Below, in pieces: positions 8,417 through 20,200 of a stretch of 46,045 nucleotides of DNA. Under the pieces are notes generated by a model that saw nothing but the letters and a program-made list of their open reading frames with translations, was not told where the DNA came from and ran no database searches. The translations under genes were made by a program, and so were the position numbers. How positions within the stretch are numbered: the stretch's first letter is position 1; each line of letters begins with the position of its first letter. This stretch comes from Pirellula staleyi DSM 6068. GTDB lineage: Bacteria; Planctomycetota; Planctomycetia; Pirellulales; Pirellulaceae. The stretch spans positions 1 through 46,045 of the forward strand of contig CAMBSL010000014.1 in the NCBI GenBank assembly GCA_945870455.1. The letters are read 5' to 3'.

Positions 8417-9187
8417 TCAAAGGCTTGACAAGTCAACGATCAGTGAATCGCTTGCAACCACAATCTGCTTGGGCCTAGCTGTCCATATTTCGTCATCGAC
8501 TTTGGCCAATCCTAATGGGTCCGAATCCGTCGCCAAAGGGTTGATGTGAGTCAAAATCAAGCGTCGAATACCAGATGCTGCGGCACTTTCTAGAACCGCA
8601 GATGTCCAACTGTGCCCTGTTTTAATAGCTAATTCGATCGACTCGTCAGAAAAGTTGCATTCATGGATCAGCCAATCGACACCTTGGATCTCACGCCAGT
8701 ACTCCGCTTGGGGGCTAGCGGTAGTATCGGTAACATAGGCAAGCGAGAGGTTCTCCCAATCCAGCCGATACCCCACGCTGCCGCCTGGATGCTCCAATGG
8801 AAACCAGCTACATTTCGCCATTCCAAGCTCAAAACGACGGCCCAAAGCTTCGATCGGATGCCACTCGATCGGGGGCAAAATGGGAAAAAGTAATTCGTCA
8901 AAAAGGTGCTTTCGCACTGCTTCTAGCTTTACGTGTTCACCATAAACGTGGATCTTGCGAAGCGGCGTCACGGAAACATAATCAAGCAAGAATGTCAGCC
9001 CGAAAACATGGTCCATATGCGAATGGCTCAAGAGAATGGAGATTTCCTCAACCTCCAACAACTTTTCAACCCGGAATAGTCCGCTTCCAGCGTCCAACAT
9101 CAAGCTATGTTCGGGAATGAAGTAACAACTCGTATGACGCGTTGCACTTGGGTGATACCCTGCCGTTCCTAAGCAGTGCAGTTTCAT
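8417..9187 (-). CDS. Metallo-beta-lactamase-fold hydrolase (RNase Z-like branch)
   Basis: A 256-residue protein starting MKLHCLGTAGYHPS. ATG 9187 is preferred over TTG 9196 because GGAG lies ten bases upstream of the ATG. The zinc-binding motif HSHMDH is present near residue 57, preceded by the LDAGSG strand, and followed by HPGGSVGYRLD, the YVTDTT strand with its metal-bridging Asp, IHECNFSD and ILTHINPL. This set and order match the RNase Z/phosphodiesterase-like branch of the MBL superfamily, including the late HxN/H motif. Members process tRNA 3' ends or cleave cyclic phosphodiesters or other small molecules; the exact substrate cannot be told from sequence alone. No signal peptide, so probably cytoplasmic. 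It is the first gene of a possible two-gene unit with the hypothetical protein downstream. Confidence 0.85.
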   Translation of the reverse strand: MKLHCLGTAGYHPSATRHTSCYFIPEHSLMLDAGSGLFRVEKLLEVEEISILLSHSHMDHVFGLTFLLDYVSVTPLRKIHVYGEHVKLEAVRKHLFDELLFPILPPIEWHPIEALGRRFELGMAKCSWFPLEHPGGSVGYRLDWENLSLAYVTDTTASPQAEYWREIQGVDWLIHECNFSDESIELAIKTGHSWTSAVLESAAASGIRRLILTHINPLATDSDPLGLAKVDDEIWTARPKQIVVASDSLIVDLSSL

Positions 9188-9436
9188 GCGTGACAAGCTC
9201 CAGTTGTGCCCCTAGCGAGGCCGATCAAGTTTGAGATCGATAGTGATCCGAACATCATACCGCACAAATTCAAGTCGTGGGGCTATCGCAACACTCCACG
9301 CTCGCCACGATTTCAATTATCATTACTAACTGTCCTCTCTCCATTTGTCTTCTCTGGCCTGTCGACCATTTTCAATTATTCTTCACGCGGTCTGGATTGA
9401 TACGTAGCCGGACTCGTGAGATTTCGGGGATATGCA

Positions 9437-12400
9437 ATGCATTTTAGTCGTATTCATGTTAGGAATTTTTTATTCCATCTCTTAGCGGTGGCGATCGTAT
9501 TCTCGTTTTGCATGGATACCCGTCTAGTTGCCGGATCCATGGGAGATTGGGAGTTCATGAAAGACATCCAGCCGCAAGGATACGTTTGCGGATTTTCAGC
9601 GATGCCGCTGGTGATCGACGGCAAACTTGACGATGCTTCGTGGCAGTCCGCGCCTTGGACCCAGGATTTCGTCGATATCGAAGCCGATCGCAAACCCAAG
9701 CCTCGCCAACGCACTCGAGCAAAAATGCTGTGGGACTCCCAGTACCTGTACATTGCAGCCGAGCTTTCCGAACAACACATCCAAGGGAGTATCGTCAAGC
9801 ATGACGCGGTGATCTTCCAAGACAACGACTTCGAGGTTTTTATCGACCCAGACGGAGACAATCATGCCTACTACGAATTCGAAATGAATGCCCTCAATAC
9901 CACATGGGACTTATTTCTCCCTCGCCCCTACAAAGATGCAGGCACCGCCGATAATAGCTGGGAGTTTGAGGGGCTCAAGTCCGCAGTCCATCTTCAAGGC
10001 ACCCTCAACAATCCATCCGATATCGACACCGGATGGACTCTCGAAATCGCTATTCCATGGGCTTCATTCGGCAAACACGCGAACAAGGCATGTCCGCCGA
10101 ACGACGGCGATCGGTGGCGCATCGATTTTTCACGCGTGGAATGGCAGTTCGATATCGTCGATGGCCAATACCGCAAGGTGCCCAACACCAAAGAAGACAA
10201 TTGGGTCTGGTCGCCTCAAGGCATCATCGACATGCACCGACCCGAACGATGGGGCTTCGTTCAGTTTTCAAGTTCCCCCGCAGGCTCACAAACGTTTGCC
10301 CATGACGAAAGTTTGCCGATCCGCAATACCTTGATGGAGATCTACCATCGTCAACGCGCGTACCAAGCGAAAAATGGCAAGTGGGCAAGCAATCCGCAAG
10401 AGCTCGAACTGGGGCAAACTCAGTTGCCTCAGTCTGCCAAGTTGTCGATGCATCTTACAGACGCCGGATACCAAGCCACCATCGAAACATCTGCCGATGG
10501 CAAAGCACTCAAACGCTGGCACGTTCAGCAGGACTCGCGACTATGGGAAACTCCGAGTAACCCACGCGTGCATGCGGCGCTCGACCGAGCCGGATCAAAC
10601 CGATCGCAATTGGAAAGAGCTCTTGAACAAGCAACGAGCGAGCACATCGAAGCCATCGAGTTCTTGATCGCCAATATGCCGGAGCGAGATCTTCAAAGCC
10701 TGTCCGCCGACTTTTTGCTCGAAAACACTCGGCTGGCATACGACGCATGGAACGCTTCCGCCTGGAAGGATAAAATCAGTCGGGAAATATTCTTGAACAA
10801 TGTGTTGCCCTATGCCAACATCAACGAGAGTCGCGACGAATGGCGCAAGGACTTCCGACAACGGTTCCTGCCATTGATTGCCGGCGCCAAATCGCCCTCT
10901 CAAGCAGCGGCCATGCTCAACCAAAGACTGTTCCCTCTGGTCAACGTCCGCTACTCGACCAAGCGTGCCAAAGCAGACCAAAGCCCAGTGGAATCGATTA
11001 AGTCTGGGCTTGCATCCTGCACAGGTCTTTCGATCCTGCTGATCGATGCTTGTCGTGCCTGTGGAATTCCTGCGCGATTCGTGGGAACTCCGCTCTGGTC
11101 CGACAACAGCGGCAATCACTCATGGGTTGAAGTGTGGGATGATGGCTGGCATTTCACGGGCGCCGCAGAACCCAATGGAGATGAATTGGACAAAGCATGG
11201 TTCATTGGGCGAGCTTCGACGGCCGTTCGCGACAACGCCCTCAACGCTATCTACGCAGTGAGTTTTCAACAGACACCGCAAGCGTTTCCGTTGGTATGGG
11301 ACCGTTCCATCGACTACATCCGAGCCGTCAACGTAACCGATCGATACACCAATCAAGGATTCAAACCGCCCGAAGGATCGACGCTCACTATGTTTCGCGT
11401 TGCTGATGAAGCGAGCCAGCAACGAATCGCTGCGGAGGTGAATGTGCTCGACGCAAATGGGTTGTCCGTCTTCAAAGGGACTTCGAAAGACGAGCGCTTT
11501 GATGCCAATGATCATTTGCTGACCTACTTGCCAAGCGGTCAAGAGTTTACGATCGAAATTCGTGATGGACAACGCGTTATCAACGAGAAATTCCGGAGCG
11601 AGCCCCGCGATAGACCAATCAACTTTACTTTGATTCTTCCTGCCCCAAAGGCCAATCAGCCCAAGCCGGCCCCAAGGGCCAATCAGCCCAATACAGTGTC
11701 GAACGACGTTTCTTCCTCGAATGCAATCGACGCGTTGACTATGCATCTCGCGATTGCGTGGGATCAACGTCTTGCAATGGGCGACCAAGCTTTTGCAAAA
11801 GTTCCGCTGACGAAACTCGAAGCTACCGAGGCCATGAAATTGTTATGGGCGGATCATGTTAAGCATATTCGAGACACACGCACGGCAGAGATGGAGGCTC
11901 GCGAAATCGTGATTGGCTCGCTTAAGATGCCATTCGCTTACCAAATATTTGGCGAAAAACCGGCCTCAGGCAGGAGCTTGGTTTTATCGATGCATGGCGG
12001 CGGCGGGGCTCCTCCAAAAGTGAATACGCAGCAATGGGAAAACCAAAAAAAGCTATATCAGTTGGAGGAAGGAGTCTACGTGGCTCCGCGGGCGCCAACC
12101 GACACATGGGATCTTTGGCATCAAGGGCACATCGGCGGTTTCTTTGACCGACTTATCGAGAACTTCATCGTATTCGAAGGGGTTGATCCGAACCGTGTGT
12201 ACCTCATGGGATATTCGGCAGGCGGGGACGGCGTCTTTCAATTGGCTCCACGAATGGCCGATCGATTTGCGGCTGCTTCGATGATGGCGGGGCATCCCAA
12301 CGAGACGTCCCCGCTTGGACTGCGCAATTTGCCTTTTACCATTCACATGGGGGAAAACGATGCAGCCTACAATCGCAATAAAATCGCAGCCAACTGGGCC

Positions 12401-12898
12401 GAGAAACTCTCAGAACTTCAGCGAAACGATTCGGATGGTTATCCGCATCTTGTCAAGATCCATGCGGGCAAGGGGCACTGGATGGATCGTCAAGATGCGG
12501 AGGCACTTGCGTGGATGGCAAAATACACCCGCGAACCATTTCCAAAGCGAATCGTTTGGAAACAGGACGACGTCGTCGAGAATCGTTTCTATTGGATGGC
12601 GGTCGATCAAAAGAACATTCGTGACCGGGCGCAAGTCATTGCGAATCGCGATGGACAGAACATCGACATCGTTTCCAAAGACGTCGATCAAATCCGAATT
12701 CGGTTGAATGACAGTATGATTGACTTCGGCCAAAGCGTTCGAATTACGTCTAGCAGCGTGGTCCTATTCGAAGGCAAAGTCGATCGAACGATCGAAGTCA
12801 TCGCAAAATCGCTAGCCGAGCGAGGCGACCCAAAGTCCGTATTTCAAGCCGAGGTCAATGTCATCCTTGCAAGTGTTAGCGTTGAGCCGGGCAAGTAG
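9437..12898 (+). CDS. Exported CBM9-like / transglutaminase-like / esterase fusion protein
   Basis: A 1153-residue protein. ATG 9437 is preferred because GGGGA lies about seven bases upstream; GTG 9416 is in frame without a ribosome site. A signal peptide spans roughly residues 1-33 (NFLFHLLAVAIVFSFCM). Residues about 45-265 resemble carbohydrate-binding module 9 (IDGKLDDASWQSAPW, WDSQYLYIAAELSE, FEVFIDPDGDNHAYYEFEMN, W..E.AIPW). Residues about 480-640 form a transglutaminase-like core with CTGLSILLIDACRACGIPAR and NHSWVEVWDDGW, giving Cys near 526 and His near 560; the usual Asp-Pro is GAAEP. A Pro-rich duplicated linker (KANQPKPAPRANQP) follows near 735-750. Residues about 845-1030 are an alpha/beta hydrolase with SMHGGGGAPP, nucleophile elbow GYSAGGDG and a late GKGHW histidine, like PHB-depolymerase/feruloyl-esterase-type enzymes. 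It probably acts on cell-surface or extracellular polymers. Monocistronic. Confidence 0.8.
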   Translation: MHFSRIHVRNFLFHLLAVAIVFSFCMDTRLVAGSMGDWEFMKDIQPQGYVCGFSAMPLVIDGKLDDASWQSAPWTQDFVDIEADRKPKPRQRTRAKMLWDSQYLYIAAELSEQHIQGSIVKHDAVIFQDNDFEVFIDPDGDNHAYYEFEMNALNTTWDLFLPRPYKDAGTADNSWEFEGLKSAVHLQGTLNNPSDIDTGWTLEIAIPWASFGKHANKACPPNDGDRWRIDFSRVEWQFDIVDGQYRKVPNTKEDNWVWSPQGIIDMHRPERWGFVQFSSSPAGSQTFAHDESLPIRNTLMEIYHRQRAYQAKNGKWASNPQELELGQTQLPQSAKLSMHLTDAGYQATIETSADGKALKRWHVQQDSRLWETPSNPRVHAALDRAGSNRSQLERALEQATSEHIEAIEFLIANMPERDLQSLSADFLLENTRLAYDAWNASAWKDKISREIFLNNVLPYANINESRDEWRKDFRQRFLPLIAGAKSPSQAAAMLNQRLFPLVNVRYSTKRAKADQSPVESIKSGLASCTGLSILLIDACRACGIPARFVGTPLWSDNSGNHSWVEVWDDGWHFTGAAEPNGDELDKAWFIGRASTAVRDNALNAIYAVSFQQTPQAFPLVWDRSIDYIRAVNVTDRYTNQGFKPPEGSTLTMFRVADEASQQRIAAEVNVLDANGLSVFKGTSKDERFDANDHLLTYLPSGQEFTIEIRDGQRVINEKFRSEPRDRPINFTLILPAPKANQPKPAPRANQPNTVSNDVSSSNAIDALTMHLAIAWDQRLAMGDQAFAKVPLTKLEATEAMKLLWADHVKHIRDTRTAEMEAREIVIGSLKMPFAYQIFGEKPASGRSLVLSMHGGGGAPPKVNTQQWENQKKLYQLEEGVYVAPRAPTDTWDLWHQGHIGGFFDRLIENFIVFEGVDPNRVYLMGYSAGGDGVFQLAPRMADRFAAASMMAGHPNETSPLGLRNLPFTIHMGENDAAYNRNKIAANWAEKLSELQRNDSDGYPHLVKIHAGKGHWMDRQDAEALAWMAKYTREPFPKRIVWKQDDVVENRFYWMAVDQKNIRDRAQVIANRDGQNIDIVSKDVDQIRIRLNDSMIDFGQSVRITSSSVVLFEGKVDRTIEVIAKSLAERGDPKSVFQAEVNVILASVSVEPGK

Positions 12899-12909
12899 CT
12901 CAAGTAGCT
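12892..12909 (+). repeat. 9-bp tandem duplication over the stop codon
   Basis: CAAGTAGCT occurs twice in a row (12892-12900 and 12901-12909). Because the unit length is nine, the stop codon TAG (12896-12898) is duplicated in frame at 12905-12907, giving the fusion-protein gene a second backup stop three codons later. Confidence 0.9.
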
Positions 12910-13119
12910 CAAACCGAACTGCTAGCCACTAAAAGGCACAAAGTCCACAAAAAGATTGAAAGTTCGATTCTACAGTTCATCCGGTTTGTGGCTAATGTGA
13001 TTTTTTGTGGCTAGAAAAATAGTAACGTGCGTGAGAGCTGATAATGCATCGCGTCGACTTGGGATTTCTCCAACATTTGATGCGTTCCATTTGCAGCGTG
13101 GTTGGGTAGATTATTTGCG

Positions 13120-14289
13120 ATGAGATACTACGATGCGGTTGTGATTGGCTTGGGAGGGATGGGTAGTGCGGCTACCTCTCATTTGGCGACGCGCGGAGTG
13201 AAAACCCTGGGGCTCGAACAATTCGATCCCTTGCATACTCGCGGGTCAAGCCACGGAGAATCGCGGATTATTCGTCAGTCCTATTTCGAACATCCGAACT
13301 ACGTCCCCTTGCTTCTTCGTGCGTATGAACTTTGGACGCAATTGCAATCCGAATCCGGTCTGGATTTGATGACGATCACCGGAGGACTCATGATTGGGCG
13401 TCCCGACAGTCAAACGATTGTCGGCAGTCAACAGAGTGCCTTGCAGCATCATCTTCGGCACGAAATGCTCACGGCCAAACAAATACATGAACGCTTTCCG
13501 GTTTTGACACCAACATCAGAACTGGTTGGGTTGTATGAGCAAAATGCTGGTTTTGTTCGACCGGAGCGATGCATCCAAGCGCACCTTGCGAGGGCCGAAG
13601 CGGCGGGCGCGGATCTGCATTTTGGAGAGCGAGTGATCGATTGGACGCCTTCCTCAACGAATTCGACAACGTTGGTGCGAACGACGCGAGATACGTATGA
13701 AACCGGATCCCTGGTTCTTGCCCCCGGAGCCTGGGCTCCGAAGCTATTTAAACTGGACGTTTCACTGCAAGCCGTCAGGCAGATTTTGTTTTGGATCGAG
13801 CCGCTTTGTGACCCTGAGGCTTTTGCGCCAGATCGATTTCCGATTTACATTTGGGAATGCGATGGAGGGGTTCAGTTTTACGGATTCCCGCAGCACGGGC
13901 CAGCCAACGACGGGATAAAGGTAGCTATCTTCTATAATGAGGATCCGTGCGACCCCGATAATGTAAACCCATGGATAGGAGACGAATTCGTACAGCAAAT
14001 ACGATCCTGTTTGCAGAGGCGTATCCCTTGTCTATCGGGGCGAATCGTCAAAGCAATTCCGTGCATGTATACCAATACTCCAGACCATCACTTTGTGCTT
14101 GGGAGGCATCCGCGATTCCCGATGGTCACCATTGCGTCCCCCTGTTCAGGGCATGGATTCAAGTTTTGCAGCGTGATTGGAGAGATCCTAGCGGATCTTG
14201 CAACGACAGGTTCGACGCGTCACGGCATCGATATGTTTTCGCCCACGCGAGAAACGTTGACGACGCCTTGCAGTGGGGTAGGCTACTAG
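13120..14289 (+). CDS. Sarcosine / N-methyl-tryptophan oxidase-like flavoprotein
   Basis: A 389-residue FAD-dependent amine oxidase of the monomeric sarcosine oxidase family. The start at ATG 13120 gives MRYYDAVVIGLGGMGSAA, the canonical N-terminal dinucleotide-binding fold (GxGxxG) directly after the first strand; TTG 13102 is a weaker alternative. The family motif GSSHGESRIIRQSYFEHPNY lies near residues 42-61. Near residue 308 the segment CMYTNTPDHHFVLGRHP contains the Cys that carries covalent FAD in this family, and CSGHGFKFCSVIGEIL near 340 is the conserved C-terminal FAD/substrate loop. Known members oxidise N-methyl groups of sarcosine or N-methyl-tryptophan, producing formaldehyde and hydrogen peroxide; which amine is used here is unknown. 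Cytoplasmic. Its stop codon directly abuts the stop codon of the convergent giant gene. Confidence 0.9.
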   Translation: MRYYDAVVIGLGGMGSAATSHLATRGVKTLGLEQFDPLHTRGSSHGESRIIRQSYFEHPNYVPLLLRAYELWTQLQSESGLDLMTITGGLMIGRPDSQTIVGSQQSALQHHLRHEMLTAKQIHERFPVLTPTSELVGLYEQNAGFVRPERCIQAHLARAEAAGADLHFGERVIDWTPSSTNSTTLVRTTRDTYETGSLVLAPGAWAPKLFKLDVSLQAVRQILFWIEPLCDPEAFAPDRFPIYIWECDGGVQFYGFPQHGPANDGIKVAIFYNEDPCDPDNVNPWIGDEFVQQIRSCLQRRIPCLSGRIVKAIPCMYTNTPDHHFVLGRHPRFPMVTIASPCSGHGFKFCSVIGEILADLATTGSTRHGIDMFSPTRETLTTPCSGVGY

Positions 14290-17200
14290 TTACGGGCGGC
14301 TACCCATCGCTTTGAAGTACGCTTTGATGGCTTCGACGAACTCGGGGTCGTATTCGTCGCGACGCCCCTCTATGGTATCTTCCGCCCGCTGCTCTCGTAG
14401 ATTCCCCCAGTCGCGGCTCGGCTCTTTCGAACGCCCCGGCAACACAAAAGCACCCGGCTCTTGGCCCGCCATTCCTCGACCTTGCTTGTTTGCTTGCGAT
14501 TGGCTTTGGCTCGACTCATTGCGTGAGCTATTACGCGTTGGATTACTTGCCGAACGCTGATTCAGCCTATCCTGATTCATGGCACCAGAAAGGTTGTCCG
14601 CGGAATTGCGAACCGAATCCTGAAACGAACTTCGGGATCCATTTCGATCGCCCTGTTCTTCGGCCGACGCTCGCTGTTGCCCTTCGCTCTTGGACGAATT
14701 CTCTCCTTGTGCGGATTTCCCATTCGTGCTTGGATCCGCGTTTGTCGAGCGATCCAACTCATCCAACATTCTTGCTAACTCACGAGCGGCCGTTTGTTTC
14801 TCGTCTCGCTCTTGCTTTGACCCTTTGCTTTGCGAACCTTGATTCGGTCGACTGGAATCTGCATTGGGCTTAGGAATGTCAGTCCCTCTTTGAGACGACT
14901 CTGTCGAACCGATCGCTTGATCCAACTGACGGGCCAGATTCGTTAACTCTTGACTTGCTTGAGTCACGGTATCTTGCAATGCTTGGGTCGCAGGGCGTCG
15001 AAACGGTTCTTGTATCTCGCTGTCTTGGTTTGCCGTGGCTTGGTCTGCTTCTGAGCGAATTGCATCGGCGGCAGCGGCATTCAGTTTATCCGCAACTTGC
15101 TGAAGCGATTCATTGCTGGTCTTGTCAACCTGCGCCGAAGTTTCGGCAAGAACCTTTGCACCGCTGGTATTCCCAAGTCGCTCTTCGTGCCTTGCACTTC
15201 TTGCGAGTTCTTGAGCGGCACCCCCGACCTTTTCCTGAATGCCTTTGTGTTGATTTTTTTCAGCCGACAAAGCAGCCGAAGTACTCTTCGGTTCGGAGAG
15301 CGACTTCGTCTCTGGAATGAGTGACGATACTTGCGATTGAAGCTCATCGAGTTGTTCCCGGGCTTTTTCCAATTGCTCGGCTGCTAGCGCAGCAATTGGG
15401 TTAGGTTTATCGACATCCTTGCGCACCGATTCATCAAACTTGCTTGCACGTAATTTAGCTTGTTCTGCCAAGCTTTCTGCTTGCCTAACTTCGCTTTGAG
15501 CGGTTTGTGTACGGGCAACGAGCTGTTCTTCTTGGATGGATGCGTTCCGAAGACGTTCTTTGGACGCATCGTCATTTGGTGCCTTTTCGAGGGCCCGTTT
15601 GGCCTCTTGGGTTTGACGCCTAGCGTTCTTCAATGGAGTAGCAAGTTGTTCGGCACGTTTCTTTGCTTGTTCAAAACGTTGCATTGATTCTTTCGAAGTG
15701 TCGCGGGCTTGTTTATTCATTTCCTCGCGAATTTGATTTTGCAGGTTTCGCATTTCGTTGCGGTTGGCCTGCCGCGTTTGCTCATCTTTTGCTGTGCGAT
15801 TTTCAATCTTGGGCTCGATCGCCTGGCTGGTTACTTGAATCTGTCGCTGAGCTTGTGCAAGTTTTTCCGAAAGCGGTTGCAATGACTGTTCGAATTCGAG
15901 ACGAGTCGATTGCTCGTTCAACCGTTTTACTGAGTTTGCAGCGATCCCTAGTTCTCGCGAAGATTGCTCCAAAGCAACAGCTTCCGCGTTGTTGCCAGCC
16001 CGACTCGCAATAGTCGAAGCCTTAGTAAGAAGTCTGGCAGCAAATCGTTCGGCTTGCTCGCTGACGGAACGCAGTTTCTCTATTTGCAATCGCTTTTCGC
16101 CGGCCAACACCAAATCCGAGTTCTCATTTTGAATGGCCATCGAAAGCTCGTCTTTGGCTGCGTTTCGTAATTCGAGGGCTACCGCTTGGGCGTTGGCCTT
16201 CGAGATTTCCGAGAGTTCGTCCTGCATCAAAGGGTTGGTTTTCAATTCTTGCTCAAGCTTTTGAAGCAAGTCCAACGGATCGCTTTTGGCCAAGCTCGCC
16301 AATTCCTCCGCTCGTTCGTAGTCTTCGGTAGTGTCGCGCAGCGGAATTGCGTCTGGTGGCAGTGCAGGTTCGTTTGCCGCTTCCGTCGCCAGCATGGATA
16401 AATCTTCACGAGATTGAGCCATCTCCTTTTCGCGGTCGCTGTCGGTATTTTGCGATTGTTTTTCCAACATCGCGAAATGGTTTGCGACTTTAGTGATGGC
16501 GTCGATAGTCGCGGACTCACGTTGAATGGCCTCGCTTACTTTTTTTGCGAGTTCTCTTTGCCCCTGCTCGGATGCACTTGGTTGGTCGTTTGGCCTGGAG
16601 TCCGCCATAGCATTCATAGCTTCCAGGGCAGTTGCAATCGAATCTCGCATTGGGGCCGAGACAGATTCGATCAGATTCAACGCGGCATCGCTGTCGCGGG
16701 CTAAATCCCGCTCAACGTCTTTAAGTAGGTCTTGTTTGTTGGCCAATTCGATGAGCGCATCTTGTAGCTCAGAAGTAGCTCTCTCGGCGGCCTGTTGCTG
16801 CATTTGTATTTGAGAAGGCGAAGGCAACTCGGTCACTTGTTTCAATTGCCGCGTCGCGTCTGCTGCCTTGAGTGCAAGCTGCGAGACGGAGAGTGCATAT
16901 TTGGCCAGTACCGCTCTGGCGGCATCAATGGTTGGTTTGGCTTGGCTATCGGCGACTGCCCAGAGCTCTAACATTTCCCTGATATTCTCCGAGGCCGAAA
17001 AAACATTCGTATTGTTGGCATCTCGACGTACGTTTAACTTTTGTGAAATGCGTTGAGCAGCTTCACAGGACCGTAACGCGTTAAACTTTTCGATTACTGG
17101 ACCGGGGAACCCCGCTTGCTGCATCCACTGGTAAGCCAATTCGATACGAAGATTTACGCTGTCCCATTGCTTGGGGTGGACTAGTTGGCCGTCCAACGTT

Positions 17201-20200
17201 TTCCACTCGTATTGCTCTCGTGGACGAAGGGCTTGGACAGCCAATCTCGCTTCGACGGTTTCGTGAGCTGCTTCTAGAATTCGATATGCCTTGGCAATCT
17301 CTTTAAAATCCTTGATGATTTCGGCCGCATTCGTTGGTTCGCTCAAGCATCGCTCAAGGTGGTTGGTCAACGCGCGATGGGCCATCCCCATGTCGATGGG
17401 AAACATTGGGTCGGCAACCGTTCTCAGTTGATGAATGTCACGTCGATCCAGCATTTGAGCGAGTGCCGAAATCAAGGGACCTGTCGTTTCTGAGTCTAGT
17501 TTATTGACGCGGGACAAAAGTTCATCCGTCGCAAGACTCTTATCCACGGTGGCCTCGAGACGTTGATTAAGCTTTTGCAATAAATTCTCAAAGCTGTTCC
17601 AAAGCGATCCACTTTGATTTAGCAATTCCTTGCGGCTGTCGATGGTCACCCAAATAAGGTTTTCGCCAAGGTTGAATCCCCATCGCATTCCCTTAAGCTC
17701 ATTTGAGCTGCGTTCGATGCGTTGCTTTAACTGATTGACAGACTGTGCGCTTTCGTCTGCTTGAGTGATATCGCGAATTTCCAGACGAGTCTGATCGATC
17801 CAACGGTAGAGATTGCTTAAACCCTCTTTGACTTTTGGACTGACGTTGCTCTCCATGTCGCTTGCCAACTTAACAACGGAATCCATGTTCTGCTCCGAAA
17901 TGGTGTTCGAACGAGTCAGTGTTGCAAAGTCGGAAACCGTCGCTCGATTCAAACTATTCGTTTGGTGTTCCATCAATGCCGTGAGGTCTCTAGTGAGCGC
18001 GGCCTGAAGCTCAAGACCAATAAATTGGCAATAGATTTCAAGCAATCGCTTGGAATGTTCACATGTACGGTCATACGCTTGAAGCATTCGATCTACTTTC
18101 CGCAGGCGATCGCTTTGATGCCACGGAGCCAATTCGGAAGAAGCGCTTTGAGACGTTGAAAGCTCCTGCACGTTTGCGAAGTGCTGGATATACTTGAGAA
18201 ACTCTCGTTCCATTCTTGAAACCGTGCGGACGGTCAGTTCGAGCTCGTTTTGATCGATGCATTGCGTCAGGTCGACCATGATTTCTTTGGCAAGCGACCG
18301 GATCGCTTGTGCCTTTGCGATTCCTTCGTCCGCCATGACTCGGATTTCCTTCAAGGACGCATTCAGTTGACTCTCGGGTACGTTTGCCTCTCGTAACTTG
18401 TCGATAAGTGGTCGGATTTGCTCACGCTTGGAACTCAAATGTTCTGCGAATGCTCGAATGGGCGCAACCAATTGAGCCCTCCGAACCAAACTGGCATGCC
18501 GGTTTCGGTCGTAACTCGCAGAGGCTATGCTGAACTGAACGATGGGCGAATGCGAAACGTTTCCTTTGCGATCGACCACCGTGACTCGCGACGCAACGAT
18601 ATCGCCACTGCTAGCTGGCGAGTCTAACAAATCCCACGTCCATTCCGCACTCGCTTCGACCAACTGTTTTGGCTTGGGGTTCGCATCGGAAGTAGGAATA
18701 GTTGCAGTCTGGTCCACGACCATCAACTCGATCTTCGCTTTCGTTGTCTGCCAATCACCTCGATTGATGGAAATCTCATTCGAAATTTGTTCGATTGGGA
18801 GATTGTCGCTGACGTTCGCGGCGAGTTTGAGAATCTCGTTGGGTGCAACGATGAACGTTGCCCCCGTACTTGGCGGTGATTTCCAGTAGGTTTCTTCGTT
18901 GGCAGCCCAAGCAACCAAAGCTCCTGCATCCTCGATGGCTTCAATCCGATACGTAGGGCTGAAGCTATTTTCGACGTTGATTCCATCGAATTCGAAATTA
19001 GAAACCAAGCGCACTTGATAGCGTGCGTTTTCGGTTACGTCGAACTCTGCGGCGTGGCGAGCCGTAGCGCCCGTACCAAGCGGGAGAGATTCGCTTGGCT
19101 TGACGTTGGACAAAGCCAATGTTTCTTTGCGACCGGACGCCGTGTACTCCAATAAAATCAGGGCTTTGGCAAGCGTTAAATTGGTATCGATGGCCAAGTG
19201 GACTCGACTGCCACTGAGAAGTTGCAAGTCTCCCCGCACATTCGATGTCAGGCTGGAATCTTGCTTGGTGTACGCTGGGGGCGTGACAGTGGCGTGAAAC
19301 GCCAGCGACTTTGGCCGAGGAACTGGCGTGAGCGTGCGGAAAAGCGTTTGCCCATCACCCGCAAGCACACGATACCGAGTGGTTTTATCGCTAATAGGTG
19401 CGGACAGCGAGAATCGTACTGGGTTATTGCTTTCCAACATCATTTTGAGCGTGCGATTGCTATCTGGCGATGGTGCACCGTCCTCGACCAATTCCAACGA
19501 GGCTTCGCTGGGAACTCCACCCGTCACTTCAACAACGAACCTCAATGACTGATCCGTCGGCACGGACATCGAAGTTGGGCTTGGCTTTAGTACGTTGATT
19601 TGAATATTGGATGGCCTGACAAGCGAAACGAATGGAATCATGGCTCTGGCTAATCGTTCCGAAAATCGAAGGTTCGGAACGTAACTTGCCGTTACAAGAA
19701 CTGCTGCGACTGCAATTGCTGCAGCGGCACTTTGAGCAATTTTCCTCCAAGGCAGCAAACTCTCGACGTTTAACGTATCCAACTCTTGCGCAACACCTTG
19801 TTCAATCGCGGAGATAAACTCTAACGAACCGCGTCGCCGTGAGCCACCATCTCGCCTCAAGTCAATCGTTGTGAGCAGACTCTCACGGAAATTAGGGTGC
19901 GCGTTTTCGAGAGACCAAGCGATATTCTCTTGCGACGGTTGGTACCAAAGTCCCTTAAGACCAAATGTCCATCCTACGAACAGGGCAAAGACGTAGGAAA
20001 CACAGATCAATCCCCAACGCCATCCGTCGACCAACCAGTGCGTCGCATCAAGCATTGCGATAGCGATCGAACAAAGAAACAAGCAGACGAAGGCGTTGAA
20101 AAACCCACGAATGATCTGCAAACGCATTTGCCGATCGGCGAATTGTTGCAGGAACGAACCGACAGTCTCGCGAGACGAACGCAACGTTTCGGGTAAAGTT

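Noticed and set aside
9206..9400. 64-codon + strand frame upstream of the fusion-protein gene
   Set aside because: No ribosome site and no protein-like pattern; more likely the promoter and leader region.
12923..13017. Inverted CTAGCCAC / GTGGCTAG pair about 85 bases apart after the fusion-protein gene
   Set aside because: The spacing is too large for a terminator, there is no T-run at the stem, and the nearby direct copies of TTGTGGCTA make chance repetition likely.
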